Origin: Ornithinibacillus sp. 4-3
GTDB taxonomy: Bacteria > Bacillota > Bacilli > Bacillales > Amphibacillaceae
Length of the DNA: 64,000 nt
Direction of reading: 5' to 3'
Assembly: GCF_040958695.1 (NCBI RefSeq)
Contig: NZ_CP162599.1
Span: forward strand, 3,568,001 to 3,632,000
The position numbers and the translations under genes were made by a program. Of the stretch, positions 35,286 to 45,700 are shown piece after piece. The notes under the pieces are model-generated. The model ran no database searches and was not told the DNA's origin. It was given only the letters and a program-made list of their open reading frames with translations. Each line of letters starts with the position of its first letter. Positions within the stretch are counted from its first letter, which is position 1.

Positions 35286-36008
35286 ATGGAACACTGGAGT
35301 CAAGCACTTCGTTTTGCACTATTTGAACTAAAAGCATCTAAATGGAAATTTATTTTTGTTGTTATTTTTTCTATTTTTATGGGTTTTTCCTTTGTCTTTT
35401 CCATGCCAGAATATTTAAAACGCCCTTTTTTTGTTAGTGATGTACTATTCATCCTTTTATTCTCAGCAATGACTGTTTGGCTAAGGGCTTCTGCTTTCCA
35501 ATTAAAAGGAAAGGGAGAAAATTTCTATTCACCTACTGTCGTTTTACTAAAGCAGCTTCCTATCACAAGCAGTGTTATTGCTAAAAGTAGGTTTATTGTC
35601 TATTTTGCATATGCTATTCCAATGCAGAGCATCATTTTAATCACTATGTATATTTTCACCCCAGCATTGCAAGACGTACTCCCAATGGAATCGTTTATTA
35701 ACTTTTGTATTATTTGGTTTGCATTTAGCGTTTATGTTGGCGGTATCTTCGCTGCTAGTGATGCTGGTACAAACGAAGCTTCACCTATGAAAACATTTAT
35801 ATACATAACTAGTATGATTATTATTGGAGCCATCATTCTCTACTTAATTTATGCAATTTTTAATACGGGAATCATCATGCTGACTATTAGATTTGCGAAT
35901 AATTGGCCTCTACTATCTATCATTATCTCTGTTCTATTAGCAGTCATTGGCTATTTCTATTGGTATAACGAAATGAAAAAAATGTTGCGGGGCACGGATT
36001 ATTATTAA
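35286..36008 (+). CDS. ABC-2-like membrane protein, first gene of the YtrA-controlled operon
   Basis: About 240 residues from ATG 35286, with GGAGGTGG just upstream; the frame begins earlier at 35250. Six hydrophobic segments are visible (about 21-39, 45-63, 102-122, 138-158, 169-195, 205-228), with little outside the membrane. That is the shape of an ABC-2-type permease subunit, and the ATPase at 36454 is its probable partner. No family signature is certain. It is transcribed from the promoter with the operator at 35242-35261. Confidence 0.7.
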   Translation: MEHWSQALRFALFELKASKWKFIFVVIFSIFMGFSFVFSMPEYLKRPFFVSDVLFILLFSAMTVWLRASAFQLKGKGENFYSPTVVLLKQLPITSSVIAKSRFIVYFAYAIPMQSIILITMYIFTPALQDVLPMESFINFCIIWFAFSVYVGGIFAASDAGTNEASPMKTFIYITSMIIIGAIILYLIYAIFNTGIIMLTIRFANNWPLLSIIISVLLAVIGYFYWYNEMKKMLRGTDYY

Positions 36009-36027
36009 ATAGTGGGGGTGAAATCGT

Positions 36028-36420
36028 ATGAAACTGCCAATTCATTTGTCCAAAAGCTCACATGAGCCAATTTATCATCAAATTGAAAAACAAATTCAGG
36101 CATTGATTGCAGGTGGAACACTACCTGCAAACACTCCCTTGCCGTCCATACGCGTGCTCGCTAAAGACTTAGAAATAAGTGCAATTACCATAAGAAGAGC
36201 CTATCAAAACTTAGAAATAGGCGGTTTTATTCGCACATCGCAAGGGAAGGGAACTTTTGTGAAAGAAATTGACGCAAATTTAAAGAGCAAAGTAAAGACT
36301 GAAACAGTAAATCGAATTATCGTTGAAGCTGTTGAAACGGCTTTTCAATACGATTATACATTAGAAGAAATTGAGGATATTTTTCATAAAGTAATAAAAG
36401 CTTATAACCAGAAAAATTAG
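36028..36420 (+). CDS. GntR-family repressor, YtrA subfamily
   Basis: A 130-residue regulator: a GntR winged helix (about 10-80: PIYHQIEKQIQALIAGG, LPSIRVLAKDLEISAITIRRAYQNLE, GFIRTSQGKGTFV) followed by only about 45 residues, the short helical tail that defines the YtrA group. These repressors control ABC transporter operons in which they are encoded, often in response to cell-wall-active compounds. The dyad at 35242-35261 is the expected operator. GTGGGGGTG precedes the ATG. Confidence 0.88.
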   Translation: MKLPIHLSKSSHEPIYHQIEKQIQALIAGGTLPANTPLPSIRVLAKDLEISAITIRRAYQNLEIGGFIRTSQGKGTFVKEIDANLKSKVKTETVNRIIVEAVETAFQYDYTLEEIEDIFHKVIKAYNQKN

Positions 36421-36453
36421 TTCAAGCTCATATAAAGAAAGGAGGAATTCACT

Positions 36454-37314
36454 ATGACATGGATAGAAATCAAACATGTATCAAAACAAATGTCTAATTT
36501 TATACTAGGTCCTATCCATTTAGACATTGAACCAGGAACCATTGCTGCATTTGTTGGAAATAACGGTTCAGGAAAAAGCACCTTATTAAAGATGATTATG
36601 GATTTTGTTCATCCAACAGATGGAGAAATTCGTATTTTGGGAGTTCCTGTGCAAGGAGATGATGAAGGCTGGAAGAAATATGTTGCTTATCAAGCACAAA
36701 CGCAGATCGGCTATGATCCCTTTACTGGAAAGGATTTAAAAAGCTTATTTGCTCAAACTTACATACGGTGGGATGATGAAATCTTTTACGAGCTCATCCA
36801 TTTATTAGAAGTCAATATGGACGAGAAATATAGTAAATTATCCCCTGGTGAACAACAGAAGCTCCAGATTGCCTTAACCATAGCAACTAATGCAAGCATT
36901 CTTATTTTAGACGAACCAACCTCTTTTATGGATATGTCCTCCAAAAATATTTTTATTGATTACTTAATAGACTGGGTAGAAAAAGGAGAGAAAATTGTTA
37001 TTATATCCAGCCATCAAGTAGATGAAGTTCGTAAGCTTGCAGATTATATTGCAGTTATGCACCAAGGAAATCTAATTGGTTACTTTGATAAAGAAGAACT
37101 AACAGAACGTTACCAGCAATTTTGGTTCTCAAGCCAACCTCCTGAAGCTCCTATTCCAGGCGAAGTCGCTCGAGGTGATTTGTATATTATCACCAATAAT
37201 ACACACATAACAGAAGCTTTCTTACATAGAGAGAGCATTCCTTACATGAAAAAGAACACACTCGAACTTGCGGAAATCATTGCTATTTTAATACCAAAAG
37301 AAAAGACGAATTAA
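36454..37314 (+). CDS. ABC transporter ATP-binding protein (YtrB-like)
   Basis: A 286-residue ABC ATPase: Walker A GNNGSGKST near 39, signature LSPGEQQKLQIAL near 128, Walker B ILILDEPTS near 148, and the switch histidine in ISSHQVDEV. The signature has Pro in place of the usual Gly (LSPGE), as in some YtrB/NatA relatives. It probably drives the membrane protein encoded at 35286. AAAGGAGG precedes the ATG. The regulator gene lies 33 bases upstream. Confidence 0.85.
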   Translation: MTWIEIKHVSKQMSNFILGPIHLDIEPGTIAAFVGNNGSGKSTLLKMIMDFVHPTDGEIRILGVPVQGDDEGWKKYVAYQAQTQIGYDPFTGKDLKSLFAQTYIRWDDEIFYELIHLLEVNMDEKYSKLSPGEQQKLQIALTIATNASILILDEPTSFMDMSSKNIFIDYLIDWVEKGEKIVIISSHQVDEVRKLADYIAVMHQGNLIGYFDKEELTERYQQFWFSSQPPEAPIPGEVARGDLYIITNNTHITEAFLHRESIPYMKKNTLELAEIIAILIPKEKTN

Positions 37315-37335
37315 CAGAAAGGTAGGAACGAATTT

Positions 37336-38262
37336 ATGACAAAAATTTTATCCGTTAATAATCTCGGTAAATCCTTCAAAGAAACCAAGGTGCTTCAAGA
37401 CATTTCCTTTGATGTACATGCAGGCGAGATTATGGCTATCTTAGGTCCAAACGGTGCTGGAAAATCAACAACTATTCGCAATATCATGGGTATCCTATAT
37501 CCAGATGAGGGATCTGTTACCTTTCATAATCATCATGAAGACGGAATCCCTCGCCATAAAATTGGATATTTACCAGAAGAACGTGGTTTATATAAAAATG
37601 TAAAAGTAATGGATATTTTACTTCATTTAGCTAATTTAAAGGATTATCCTATCCCAAAAGCTCGGGAAAGAGCACTTGCTTATCTAGAAAAATTTGATTT
37701 AAAAGGAAAAGATACTGCTTCTATTGAAGAACTCTCTAAAGGAATGGGACAGAAGGTACAGTTTATTGCCTCTATTATTCATGAACCTGAACTGCTAATT
37801 TTAGATGAACCATTCTCTGGACTTGACCCTGTGAGCCAGGAATTATTTAAAGCAGAAATTAAACAGCTAGCAGCTAACGGCACAGCTATTTTACTTTCTT
37901 CTCATCAAATGAATCTTGTCGAAGAAATGTGTGATCGTTTATTACTTATTTATAAAGGACAAAAGGTCATTGATGGATCCATGGATAAAATCAAAAGAGA
38001 TTTTGCCAACTTCAAATGTACAATTCATGGAGCTCATGATGCAAAATACTTCGAACAGCTACCACAGGTTGAACGTGTAGAATCAGAAGGAAATGCTTGT
38101 ACGATCTACTTAGAAAAAGATGCTCATATTGCTAGTTGGATTAAACATATTCCTGAAGATATTACGATTGAAGAACTATCTATTGATCGAATTTCCTTAC
38201 ATGAAATCTTCATTAATATTGCTTCTGGCAAACAACAAGTTATGCAGGCAGGTGAAAAATAA
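37336..38262 (+). CDS. yhaQ: ABC transporter ATPase, NatA/YhaQ-like
   Basis: A 308-residue ABC ATPase with Walker A GPNGAGKST near 38, signature LSKGMGQKVQFIASI near 136, Walker B LLILDEPFSGLDP and LSSHQMN. The C-terminal extension of about 80 residues is typical of NatA/YhaQ-type exporters. It overlaps by one base with the YhaP-like permease gene, and the two together match the sodium-efflux-type YhaQ-YhaP pair of Bacillus. AGGTAGGA precedes the ATG. Confidence 0.85.
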   Translation: MTKILSVNNLGKSFKETKVLQDISFDVHAGEIMAILGPNGAGKSTTIRNIMGILYPDEGSVTFHNHHEDGIPRHKIGYLPEERGLYKNVKVMDILLHLANLKDYPIPKARERALAYLEKFDLKGKDTASIEELSKGMGQKVQFIASIIHEPELLILDEPFSGLDPVSQELFKAEIKQLAANGTAILLSSHQMNLVEEMCDRLLLIYKGQKVIDGSMDKIKRDFANFKCTIHGAHDAKYFEQLPQVERVESEGNACTIYLEKDAHIASWIKHIPEDITIEELSIDRISLHEIFINIASGKQQVMQAGEK

Positions 38263-39509
38263 TGCGTAATTCTATGAAAATCGCAAATTGGGAAGTAAAA
38301 CGAAATTTAAAGAATAAGTCTTTTTTGATCGGACTATTTATTACTCCAGTTATTTTCTTATTCTTTATGATTGTTCCATCTTTATTTGGTGATTCGGATG
38401 AAGATTCAGCCGAGGTTACCGTCCTTGTTAAAGATGAATTAAATGTATTTGATCAGCTTCAAGAACAAGCAACACAAGAAACCTTTTCAGACTGGGATAT
38501 ACAACAAACTGACGATACAGATGAAGCCATTCAAGAACAGTTAAATGAAGCAGAAAACACAGCATATATTTCTATCACTGTAGAAGCTTTTGATTCAGGT
38601 GTTATTCCTGTCTACACTAGCGAGAACATGATAGATTATTTCGATGGTCAATTACAGGCGTTTATTGAGCCCTTACGTGTTCTACAATTGCAAAACCTTG
38701 ATTTAACGAAAGAACAATTAGCTACTATTGAACAAGGACTTCAACTACAATTTGAAAATGTAGAAGGTAGTGAATCAGAGGGTGGATTTAGCATCGGATT
38801 TTCTACAGATGATGAATCAGATGTTCTAGAGCGTGTTGTACCAGGCATCTTTGCTGGTGTAATCCTCTTTTCTATTGTGATATCAGGAATGATGATTTTC
38901 CAAAGTGCTTCACAAGAGAAAAAGGATAAAATTGCAGAAATCGTTCTTTCTTCTGTTACACCAAATGAATTAATGCAAGGGAAAATTATCGGATACTTTA
39001 TTTTAGGAATTGTGCAGGTATTTATATGGCTTGTGATGATTGTCCCTGTACTTATTTGGAGAACGGGATTACCTATCCTTGAATATATCTTCGTTCCTGA
39101 GTTAGCTATTTTATTATTAATTGCTTTACTCGGCTACTTAGTCTTTGCTTCTTTATTTGTTGGAGTTGGAGCTACAGTAGAGGATGCATCTACATCAGGG
39201 AATTTCCAGGGAATGCTGTTTATGCTACCATTTATACCGTTTTTCTTCATTGCACCAATTATTTCAAATCCGAGTGGAGTGGTTGCACAAATTCTGTCCT
39301 ATATTCCATTTACCTCTCCAGCAATCTTGCTCGTTCGCTTGACAATGCTTGAGGAATGGCCTTGGGTGGAAATCATTATCGCCATTGTGATTCTTATCTT
39401 TAGTGCATGGTTATTAATGAAGCTAGCAGGGAAAATCTTCAAAACAGGTATTCTACTATATGGAAAAAACGCAACACCAAAAGAAATATGGAAATGGCTA
39501 TGGATGTAA
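38262..39509 (+). CDS. yhaP: ABC-2 permease, NatB/YhaP-like
   Basis: A 415-residue permease with one N-terminal membrane segment (about 21-41), a large acidic extracellular domain (about 45-190, many Glu, Asp and Gln), then five or six segments from about 205 to 400. This matches NatB/YhaP, which exports Na or other small compounds with its ATPase partner. It begins within the end of yhaQ. A terminator follows at 39536. The extracellular region is strongly negative, in keeping with a salt-adapted host. Confidence 0.83.
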   Translation: MRNSMKIANWEVKRNLKNKSFLIGLFITPVIFLFFMIVPSLFGDSDEDSAEVTVLVKDELNVFDQLQEQATQETFSDWDIQQTDDTDEAIQEQLNEAENTAYISITVEAFDSGVIPVYTSENMIDYFDGQLQAFIEPLRVLQLQNLDLTKEQLATIEQGLQLQFENVEGSESEGGFSIGFSTDDESDVLERVVPGIFAGVILFSIVISGMMIFQSASQEKKDKIAEIVLSSVTPNELMQGKIIGYFILGIVQVFIWLVMIVPVLIWRTGLPILEYIFVPELAILLLIALLGYLVFASLFVGVGATVEDASTSGNFQGMLFMLPFIPFFFIAPIISNPSGVVAQILSYIPFTSPAILLVRLTMLEEWPWVEIIIAIVILIFSAWLLMKLAGKIFKTGILLYGKNATPKEIWKWLWM

Positions 39510-39535
39510 TTTTACAGTCCTAAAGTTTGCTTCCA

Positions 39536-39578
39536 AGTGTCCTATTATAATATCATTTTTATAATAGGATGTTTTTTT
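39536..39578 (+). terminator. Rho-independent terminator
   Basis: TCCTATTATAATAT pairs with TATAATAGGA and is followed by TTTTTTT. It closes the ABC transporter operon. Confidence 0.85.
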
Positions 39579-39651
39579 ATTTACTTAATATTGGAACATG
39601 GATGCAGCAAGCCGTGCTTAGCTGCTTATCATCACTCTAGGGGGTGGCATT

Positions 39652-40371
39652 TTGAAGGTTTCTCTTTTTATTACTTGTGTATGCGATATCTTTGCAAGTG
39701 ATGTTGGTAAAGATACAGTGGAATTATTAGAACATCTAGGCTGTGAGGTAGACTTTCCAGTAAATCAAACATGTTGTGGACAGCCTGCTTACAATAGCGG
39801 TTACTTATTAGAATCAAAGCAAGCCATGCAAAGTATGATAGAAGCTTTTAAAGATTCTACATACGTCGTTGGGCCTTCTGGCTCTTGTATCGGGATGCTA
39901 CGTGAATATCCAAAAATTTTCTCAGGAGATCCTATGTGGGAGAAAGCTGCACAAGATCTAGCAGCAAAATCATATGAACTAACACAATTTATTGTAGAAG
40001 TACTTGGTGTAACAGATGTAGGCTCAAGCTTTACTGGTAAAGTGACTTATCATCCATCTTGCCATATGACCAGGATTCTAGGCGTAAAACAAGCACCTCA
40101 GCAGTTGCTAAAACAAATACCTGGTGTAGAGTTTGTAGAGCTTCCGATTCGAGAGGACTGCTGTGGTTTCGGCGGAACATTTGCTGTTAAAAACGCTGAA
40201 ATTTCAACAGAAATGGTAAAGGAAAAATCACAGCATATTAGTGAAACAAAAGCAGATTATTTAGTTGGCGGAGATGTCTCCTGCTTAATGAATATTGGTG
40301 GACGCATGCAACGCGAAGGAAAAAATGTGAAAGTAATGCATATCGCACAAATTTTAAATCATCGCATCTAG
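39652..40371 (+). CDS. lutA: Lactate utilization protein A (CCG-domain iron-sulfur subunit)
   Basis: A 239-residue protein with two cysteine-rich CCG domains: [12 protein letters not shown] near 42 and [16 protein letters not shown] near 168, which bind an iron-sulfur cluster. With LutB and LutC it forms the complex that oxidises L-lactate to pyruvate at the membrane. The start is TTG at 39652, with GGGGGTGG about six bases upstream. A small GCAGC/GCTGC stem (39604-39625) precedes the ribosome site. No LutR or lactate permease gene is in the window. Confidence 0.92.
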   Translation: MKVSLFITCVCDIFASDVGKDTVELLEHLGCEVDFPVNQTCCGQPAYNSGYLLESKQAMQSMIEAFKDSTYVVGPSGSCIGMLREYPKIFSGDPMWEKAAQDLAAKSYELTQFIVEVLGVTDVGSSFTGKVTYHPSCHMTRILGVKQAPQQLLKQIPGVEFVELPIREDCCGFGGTFAVKNAEISTEMVKEKSQHISETKADYLVGGDVSCLMNIGGRMQREGKNVKVMHIAQILNHRI

Positions 40372-40387
40372 GAGGTGTGAAGGAAGC

Positions 40388-41809
40388 ATGAGTATCCGAA
40401 TTGGGAACGAACCTTATAAAGAACGGATTCATGAAGGAATTGAAAATGATTTTATGCGACAAGCTGTTTCTTCTGCACAAATTCGCTTTCGAACGAGAAA
40501 AGCTGACGCTGCAGAAGAACTTGGTGATTGGGAGCAATGGCGGTCCTTAGGAGAAGAAATTCGAAAGCACACATTAGAAAATCTCGACTACTACTTACAG
40601 CAATTAACAGATAATGTTGCGAAACGTGGTGGAAATGTCTTCTTTGCTCAAACAGCAGAAGAAGCAAATGAATATATTAAGAACGTCGTTAAAAGCAAAA
40701 ATGGAAAAAAAGTAGCAAAATCAAAATCAATGGTAACAGAAGAAATTGGTTTGAATAAAGCATTAGAAGAGATAGGCACTGAAGTAATTGAAACAGACTT
40801 AGGAGAATGGATTTTGCAGCTAGATGAAGATCCGCCTTCACATATTGTTGCACCTGCCCTGCATATGGACAGTAAACAAATCCAAAAAACATTCACTGAA
40901 AAACGCGGTTATACGAAGTCAGCTGAACCAGAAGAATTAGGTTTATTTGCACGTGAACAATTGCGTAAGGATTTTCTTTCTGCAGATATTGGTATTACTG
41001 GCTGTAACTTCGCAGTTGCCGAATCTGGGACAACAACGCTTGTAACTAATGAAGGGAACGCACGCTTAGTTACCACTTTACCAGATACACAAATTACAGT
41101 AATGGGAATGGAACGTATTGTACCAAGCTGGGAAGAGCTTGATGTCTTAGTAAGTCTACTTACTCGCTCTGCTGTAGGGCAAAAGTTGACTAGCTATATT
41201 ACTTCTCTTACGGGCCCTCGTCTTGATGGAGAAATAGATGGCCCAAGTGATTATCACTTAGTCATTGTAGATAATGGACGCTCCGATATTCTAGGAACGG
41301 AATTCCAATCCATTCTTCATTGTATTCGTTGTGGTGCATGTATTAATATTTGTCCAATCTATCGTCAGGTTGGTGGACATGCATATGGATCAATTTATCC
41401 AGGGCCAATTGGTGCGGTATTAACCCCATTATTAGATGGATATGAGGATCATGGAGAACTTCCGTATGCTTCTACCCTTTGCGGTGCATGTACAGAAGCA
41501 TGCCCAGTGAAAATTCCACTTCACGAGCATTTAATTCGTCATCGACAGGTTATGGTGGAAAAAGGCATGTCAGATAAAGCAGAAGAATTTATGATGAAAG
41601 GCTTTGCGAAATGGGCATCCACTCCGGCGGCATATAAATTAAGCGCGAAAATGGCACGCACAGCATTAAAGCCTTGGTCCTCGAAGGAAACGATTAAAAA
41701 TGGACCAGGACCATTAAAAGAATGGACAAACACGAGAGACTTCCCAGCACCAAGTAAAACATCCTTCCGCTCTTGGTTTAAAAATCGAGAAAAGGATGTG
41801 AAGCGATAA
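40388..41809 (+). CDS. lutB: Lactate utilization protein B (ferredoxin-like subunit)
   Basis: A 473-residue protein: an N-terminal LUD domain (about 60-290, with [20 protein letters not shown]) and a C-terminal part with two 4Fe-4S motifs, [12 protein letters not shown] near 312 and CGACTEACP near 365. It passes electrons from lactate oxidation onward. It starts 16 bases after lutA with a GGAGGTG site and overlaps lutC by one base (TAATG). Confidence 0.94.
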   Translation: MSIRIGNEPYKERIHEGIENDFMRQAVSSAQIRFRTRKADAAEELGDWEQWRSLGEEIRKHTLENLDYYLQQLTDNVAKRGGNVFFAQTAEEANEYIKNVVKSKNGKKVAKSKSMVTEEIGLNKALEEIGTEVIETDLGEWILQLDEDPPSHIVAPALHMDSKQIQKTFTEKRGYTKSAEPEELGLFAREQLRKDFLSADIGITGCNFAVAESGTTTLVTNEGNARLVTTLPDTQITVMGMERIVPSWEELDVLVSLLTRSAVGQKLTSYITSLTGPRLDGEIDGPSDYHLVIVDNGRSDILGTEFQSILHCIRCGACINICPIYRQVGGHAYGSIYPGPIGAVLTPLLDGYEDHGELPYASTLCGACTEACPVKIPLHEHLIRHRQVMVEKGMSDKAEEFMMKGFAKWASTPAAYKLSAKMARTALKPWSSKETIKNGPGPLKEWTNTRDFPAPSKTSFRSWFKNREKDVKR

Positions 41810-42513
41810 TGACTATCCATCATCGAGAAGCATTTTTAGATAATATTGCACATAAATTACGTCGCCCTCGCCGAACAGAAGGTGTAGTTAAACCTGAATG
41901 GAGCTTACAGCCACAAAAGAAAGTACTTGCTGATGCTTCCACAGAAGAATTAATTAATGTACTAGAAGAGCAATGTAAGGTCATCCATACAGATTTTAAA
42001 CGGACCACAAAAGAAGGTCTAGCAGCTGTCTTACAAGAAACGATTGCCAACTATCAAGGAAAGTCAATTATTCTAGCAAATGATCCACGTCATGAAGCAT
42101 ATGATTTACATTCCTTTTATGATGCCTTAGAAATGAATGGTACAAAAGTTCACATTTGGGATGAAGCAATTGGAAAGAAAAACCAAGTTATTGCAGAAAG
42201 AGCTAATGTTGGAATTAACTTTAGTGACATTACATTAGCTGAATCTGGAACCGTTGGCTTATACAATGATAAAAATAACGGAAGATCCATTAGCTTATTA
42301 CCACAAACCTTTATTGCAATCATTCCAAAAGAAAGTATTGTGCCAAGGCTTACTCAAGCAACAAAACAGGTACATGAAGGACTGAAAACAGGAAAAGACG
42401 TACCATCCTGCTTAAGTCTTGTAACGGGGCCTAGTAACAGTGCTGATATTGAGATGAAGCTAATAGTAGGTGTGCACGGACCAATTAAAGCTACTTATAT
42501 TGTAGTGGATTAA
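41809..42513 (+). CDS. lutC: Lactate utilization protein C (LUD domain)
   Basis: A 234-residue LUD-domain protein (DUF162): ITLAESGTVGLYNDKNNGRS near 144 and SLVTGPSNSADIEMKLIVGVHG near 205. It is the third subunit of the LutABC L-lactate oxidation complex. The start codon overlaps the lutB stop, so translation is coupled. A strong terminator follows. Confidence 0.94.
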   Translation: MTIHHREAFLDNIAHKLRRPRRTEGVVKPEWSLQPQKKVLADASTEELINVLEEQCKVIHTDFKRTTKEGLAAVLQETIANYQGKSIILANDPRHEAYDLHSFYDALEMNGTKVHIWDEAIGKKNQVIAERANVGINFSDITLAESGTVGLYNDKNNGRSISLLPQTFIAIIPKESIVPRLTQATKQVHEGLKTGKDVPSCLSLVTGPSNSADIEMKLIVGVHGPIKATYIVVD

Positions 42514-42518
42514 ACTTA

Positions 42519-42566
42519 AAAACTAGCCTAGAGATAGATTTGCAAGTCTATTTCTAGGCTAGTTTT
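42519..42566 (+). terminator. Terminator of lutABC
   Basis: AAAACTAGCCTAGA pairs with TCTAGGCTAGTTTT, with an inner ATAGA/TCTAT stem. It lies right after the lutC stop. Confidence 0.85.
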
Positions 42567-42678
42567 AATTGAATAGTAGTAATGCAAGCAAGATTACTAA
42601 AATTGTATAGGAGTTTTTGATCAATAAATCCTTCCCGGCATTTTTAGGAAATAAAATTTTATAAAAACCAATTACCAT
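42565..42678 (-). CDS. Possible 37-residue membrane peptide
   Basis: A short minus-strand frame from ATG 42678: a basic start (YKILFPKNAGKDLLIKN) followed by a hydrophobic end (SYTILVILLALLLFN) that could form one membrane helix. No good ribosome site is seen, and the frame lies beyond the terminator of the giant surface protein gene and runs into the lut terminator. It may be a real small protein or chance. Confidence 0.25.
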   Translation of the reverse strand: MVIGFYKILFPKNAGKDLLIKNSYTILVILLALLLFN

Positions 42679-42689
42679 GATTTCTAAAA

Positions 42690-42757
42690 TAAAGCATGCT
42701 CCTTATTGAAGGAACAGATTTTAAATATCATCTGTCTATCAAATAAGGAGCATGCCT
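42690..42757 (-). terminator. Terminator of the giant surface protein gene
   Basis: On the minus strand GGCATGCTCCTTATT pairs with AATAAGGAGCATGC across a loop of about 35 bases, followed by TTTATTTT. It lies directly after the stop codon. Confidence 0.75.
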
Positions 42758-42773
42758 TTGATAAATCTAGTTA

Positions 42774-45700
42774 TTAATTATTCTTTCTTGCTCTTCTACT
42801 TGTCATATATAGAATCAAGCCAAGTAGTAAGATTCCTGCACCGATTAACATGATGTTAAATGTGTTTGTTGCTGTATCTGGTAAACTGCCAGATTTATCC
42901 TCATCTTTTGTTGAATCTCCATCTTCCTTCGAACCTTCTCCGCTTACTGGAGTATCATCTTTAGATGGATCAGAATCCCCTGGCTTACTTGGTTCTTCTG
43001 GTTTCTCAGGATCTGTTGGATCTGTTGGATCTGTTGGATCAGTCGGCTCCTCTGGTTTAGAAGGCTCTTCCGGATCTGTTGGATCTGTTGGATCAACTGG
43101 TTCAGTTGGAATGATGAATCCAAAGTCTAGCGTTGGATCATGCTCACCATCCTCTACTAAATGACGAGATACCGCAAACCATGTTGATGAATCAATAGAG
43201 TTGTCATCTCCAACTTCATGTAATGTTGGAATATACTTCTCTAAAACTTTTGCTGATGCTTCACGATCGATTCGTACAATATACGTTTTATCAGCTGGTA
43301 AGTTTTCGAAGATATAGTAGCCATTTTTATCTGTTGTTGTTGGACCTACTTTATTTCCATACACATCTGTTACTGGATTTCCTTCTTTGTCTTGAATTAT
43401 TAATACAACACCTGGAATTCCCTCTTCAGATTCATCTTGAATTCCATCTTTATTGTCATCAAACCATACATAGTCTCCTACACTTACTTTTGCAGGACTG
43501 TTCACAATGACAACATTGCTCGAATCTTTTACATCGACAGAGCTCACATAGCCTGGAACTTCTTCTTCAACAACGGTGTAAGTAATTTCTTTACCGTTAG
43601 CAAAGATGTCTAATTCAGTAAAATCAGCCTGCCAATTGTTCGATTCGTTCAATTTTGCAGAATCTACTTTTTCTCCATCTGCTAATAAATTAACAGTAAT
43701 AGAGTCTGGACGTACTTCTTTATAATTAGCATCGTTCCATTGCTTCACTACATTAATACTAGTTTGTTCTGGTGTATAACTGTTAGTGATATTCATGCCA
43801 TCAATTGCAGTTGAATAACCTTCTACGTTTTCTTCTTGAACGGTGTAAATAATTTCTTCGCCATTCTCAAGTTTTGGCTGATTAGTAAATTCAAATGTCC
43901 AATCTGTATCTGCTGTTACTTCAACAGAATCCACTTCTTTTCCATTTGCTAACAGGTTAACAGTAATGGAGTCTGGACGTTTACCATCTTGATTATCGGC
44001 ATCATCCCATGTTTTTGATCCTGATAGGTCAGTTACTACTCTAACAAAACCAAAATCTAGAGTTGGATCACGCTCTTCGTCTTCTGTTAAGTGACGAGAC
44101 GTTGCTTCCCATGTAGATGAATCTACGGTATTGTCTTCCCCAGCTCCTTCAAGCGTTGGTTCGTAATCTTGTAGAGCCTCTACTGATTTTTCACGATCAA
44201 TGCGAACCGTATACGTATGATCTGCTGGTAAATCATCAAATGTATACTTACCATTTTCGTCTGTTGTAGTTGGACCTACTGGCTCTCCATATACATTTGT
44301 TACTGGGTCACCATTTTCATCCACTAGTTCAAGAACAACACCTTCTAATGGAATGTCTGTATCATCTTGTAAACCATCTCTGTTTACGTCGATCCATACA
44401 TAATCTCCTACACTTACTTTCTTAGACTTCACAAAACCGAAGTCAAGTGTTGGGTCACGCTCTTCATCTTCTGTTAAATGACGAGATGTTGCTTCCCATG
44501 TAGATGAATCTACGGTCTTGTCGTCTCCAATTTCATGTAACGTTGGCTCGTAACCTCTTAATACTTCTTTTGATGCCTCACGATCAATTTTCACTACATA
44601 TGTGTTATCAATCGGTAGATTATCAAATGTATACCAACCATCTTCATCCGTTGTTGTTGGTCCTACTGGATTTCCGTATACATCTGTTACTGGGTTACCA
44701 TTCTCGTCTTCAAGTGTTAAAACAACACCTTCAACTGGAATATCTGTATCATCTTGTAATCCATCTCTATTTTCGTCGAACCATACATAGTCTCCTACAC
44801 TTACTTTTGCAGGACGGTTGGTGATGGTGAATCCATCTATTGCATTTCCGGTTACACTTTCTGTTACATAACCTTCTGTTGTTTCTTCTTGAATGGTATA
44901 AGTGATCTCTTCACCTGCTGCGAATTTTGGTACATCTGTAAATACAAATGTCCAGTCTGTTTCTGCTGTTACTTCAACAGAATCTACCTCTTCTCCATTT
45001 GCTAACAAGTTAACAGTGATGGAGTTTGGACGCTGATTATAGTGATTGTTACCGTCTTTCCAAACCTTTTCACCCTCAACATCAATGACTTCAGGCGTAT
45101 AGCTATTTGTTATATCGTAACCTTCATACGTGACATCATATCCGTCTACAGCTTCTTCTTGAATCGTGTATTCAATCTCTTCACCAGCTTCGTTCTTAGG
45201 TAAATCAGTAAATCCAAAGTTCCAGTCATCTTCTGCTGTTACTTCAATGGAATCTACTTTTGTTCCGTTAGCCATTAGGTTTACAATAATAGACTCTGGG
45301 CGAATACCATCCTGATTATCAGCATCTTCCCATGTTTTGCTTCCTGCAATATCTACCTGCTCTGGAGCATGGTGGTTAGTTAATATAATATTCCCATGAT
45401 CTTCATCATTAACAATGACTTCATAACCTTCAGGAACAGATACTTCTTTCACTGTGTAGTCAACTTCAACTCCGCCATCACGATACATATCTAGCTCTGT
45501 CCACGTATGCATCCAATCATTTTCTGCAGATAGAACAACAGCATCCTGGATGGGTTCATTATCAGCATACAATTGTACTTCAATCTGTTCTGGACGAATG
45601 CCATCTTGATTATCAGCATCGCTCCAACCTTTTGTCACTGTAACAGATGTCTCTTCAGGAGTGTATGCATTTGTAATAACTACATTCTCCACATCATTTC

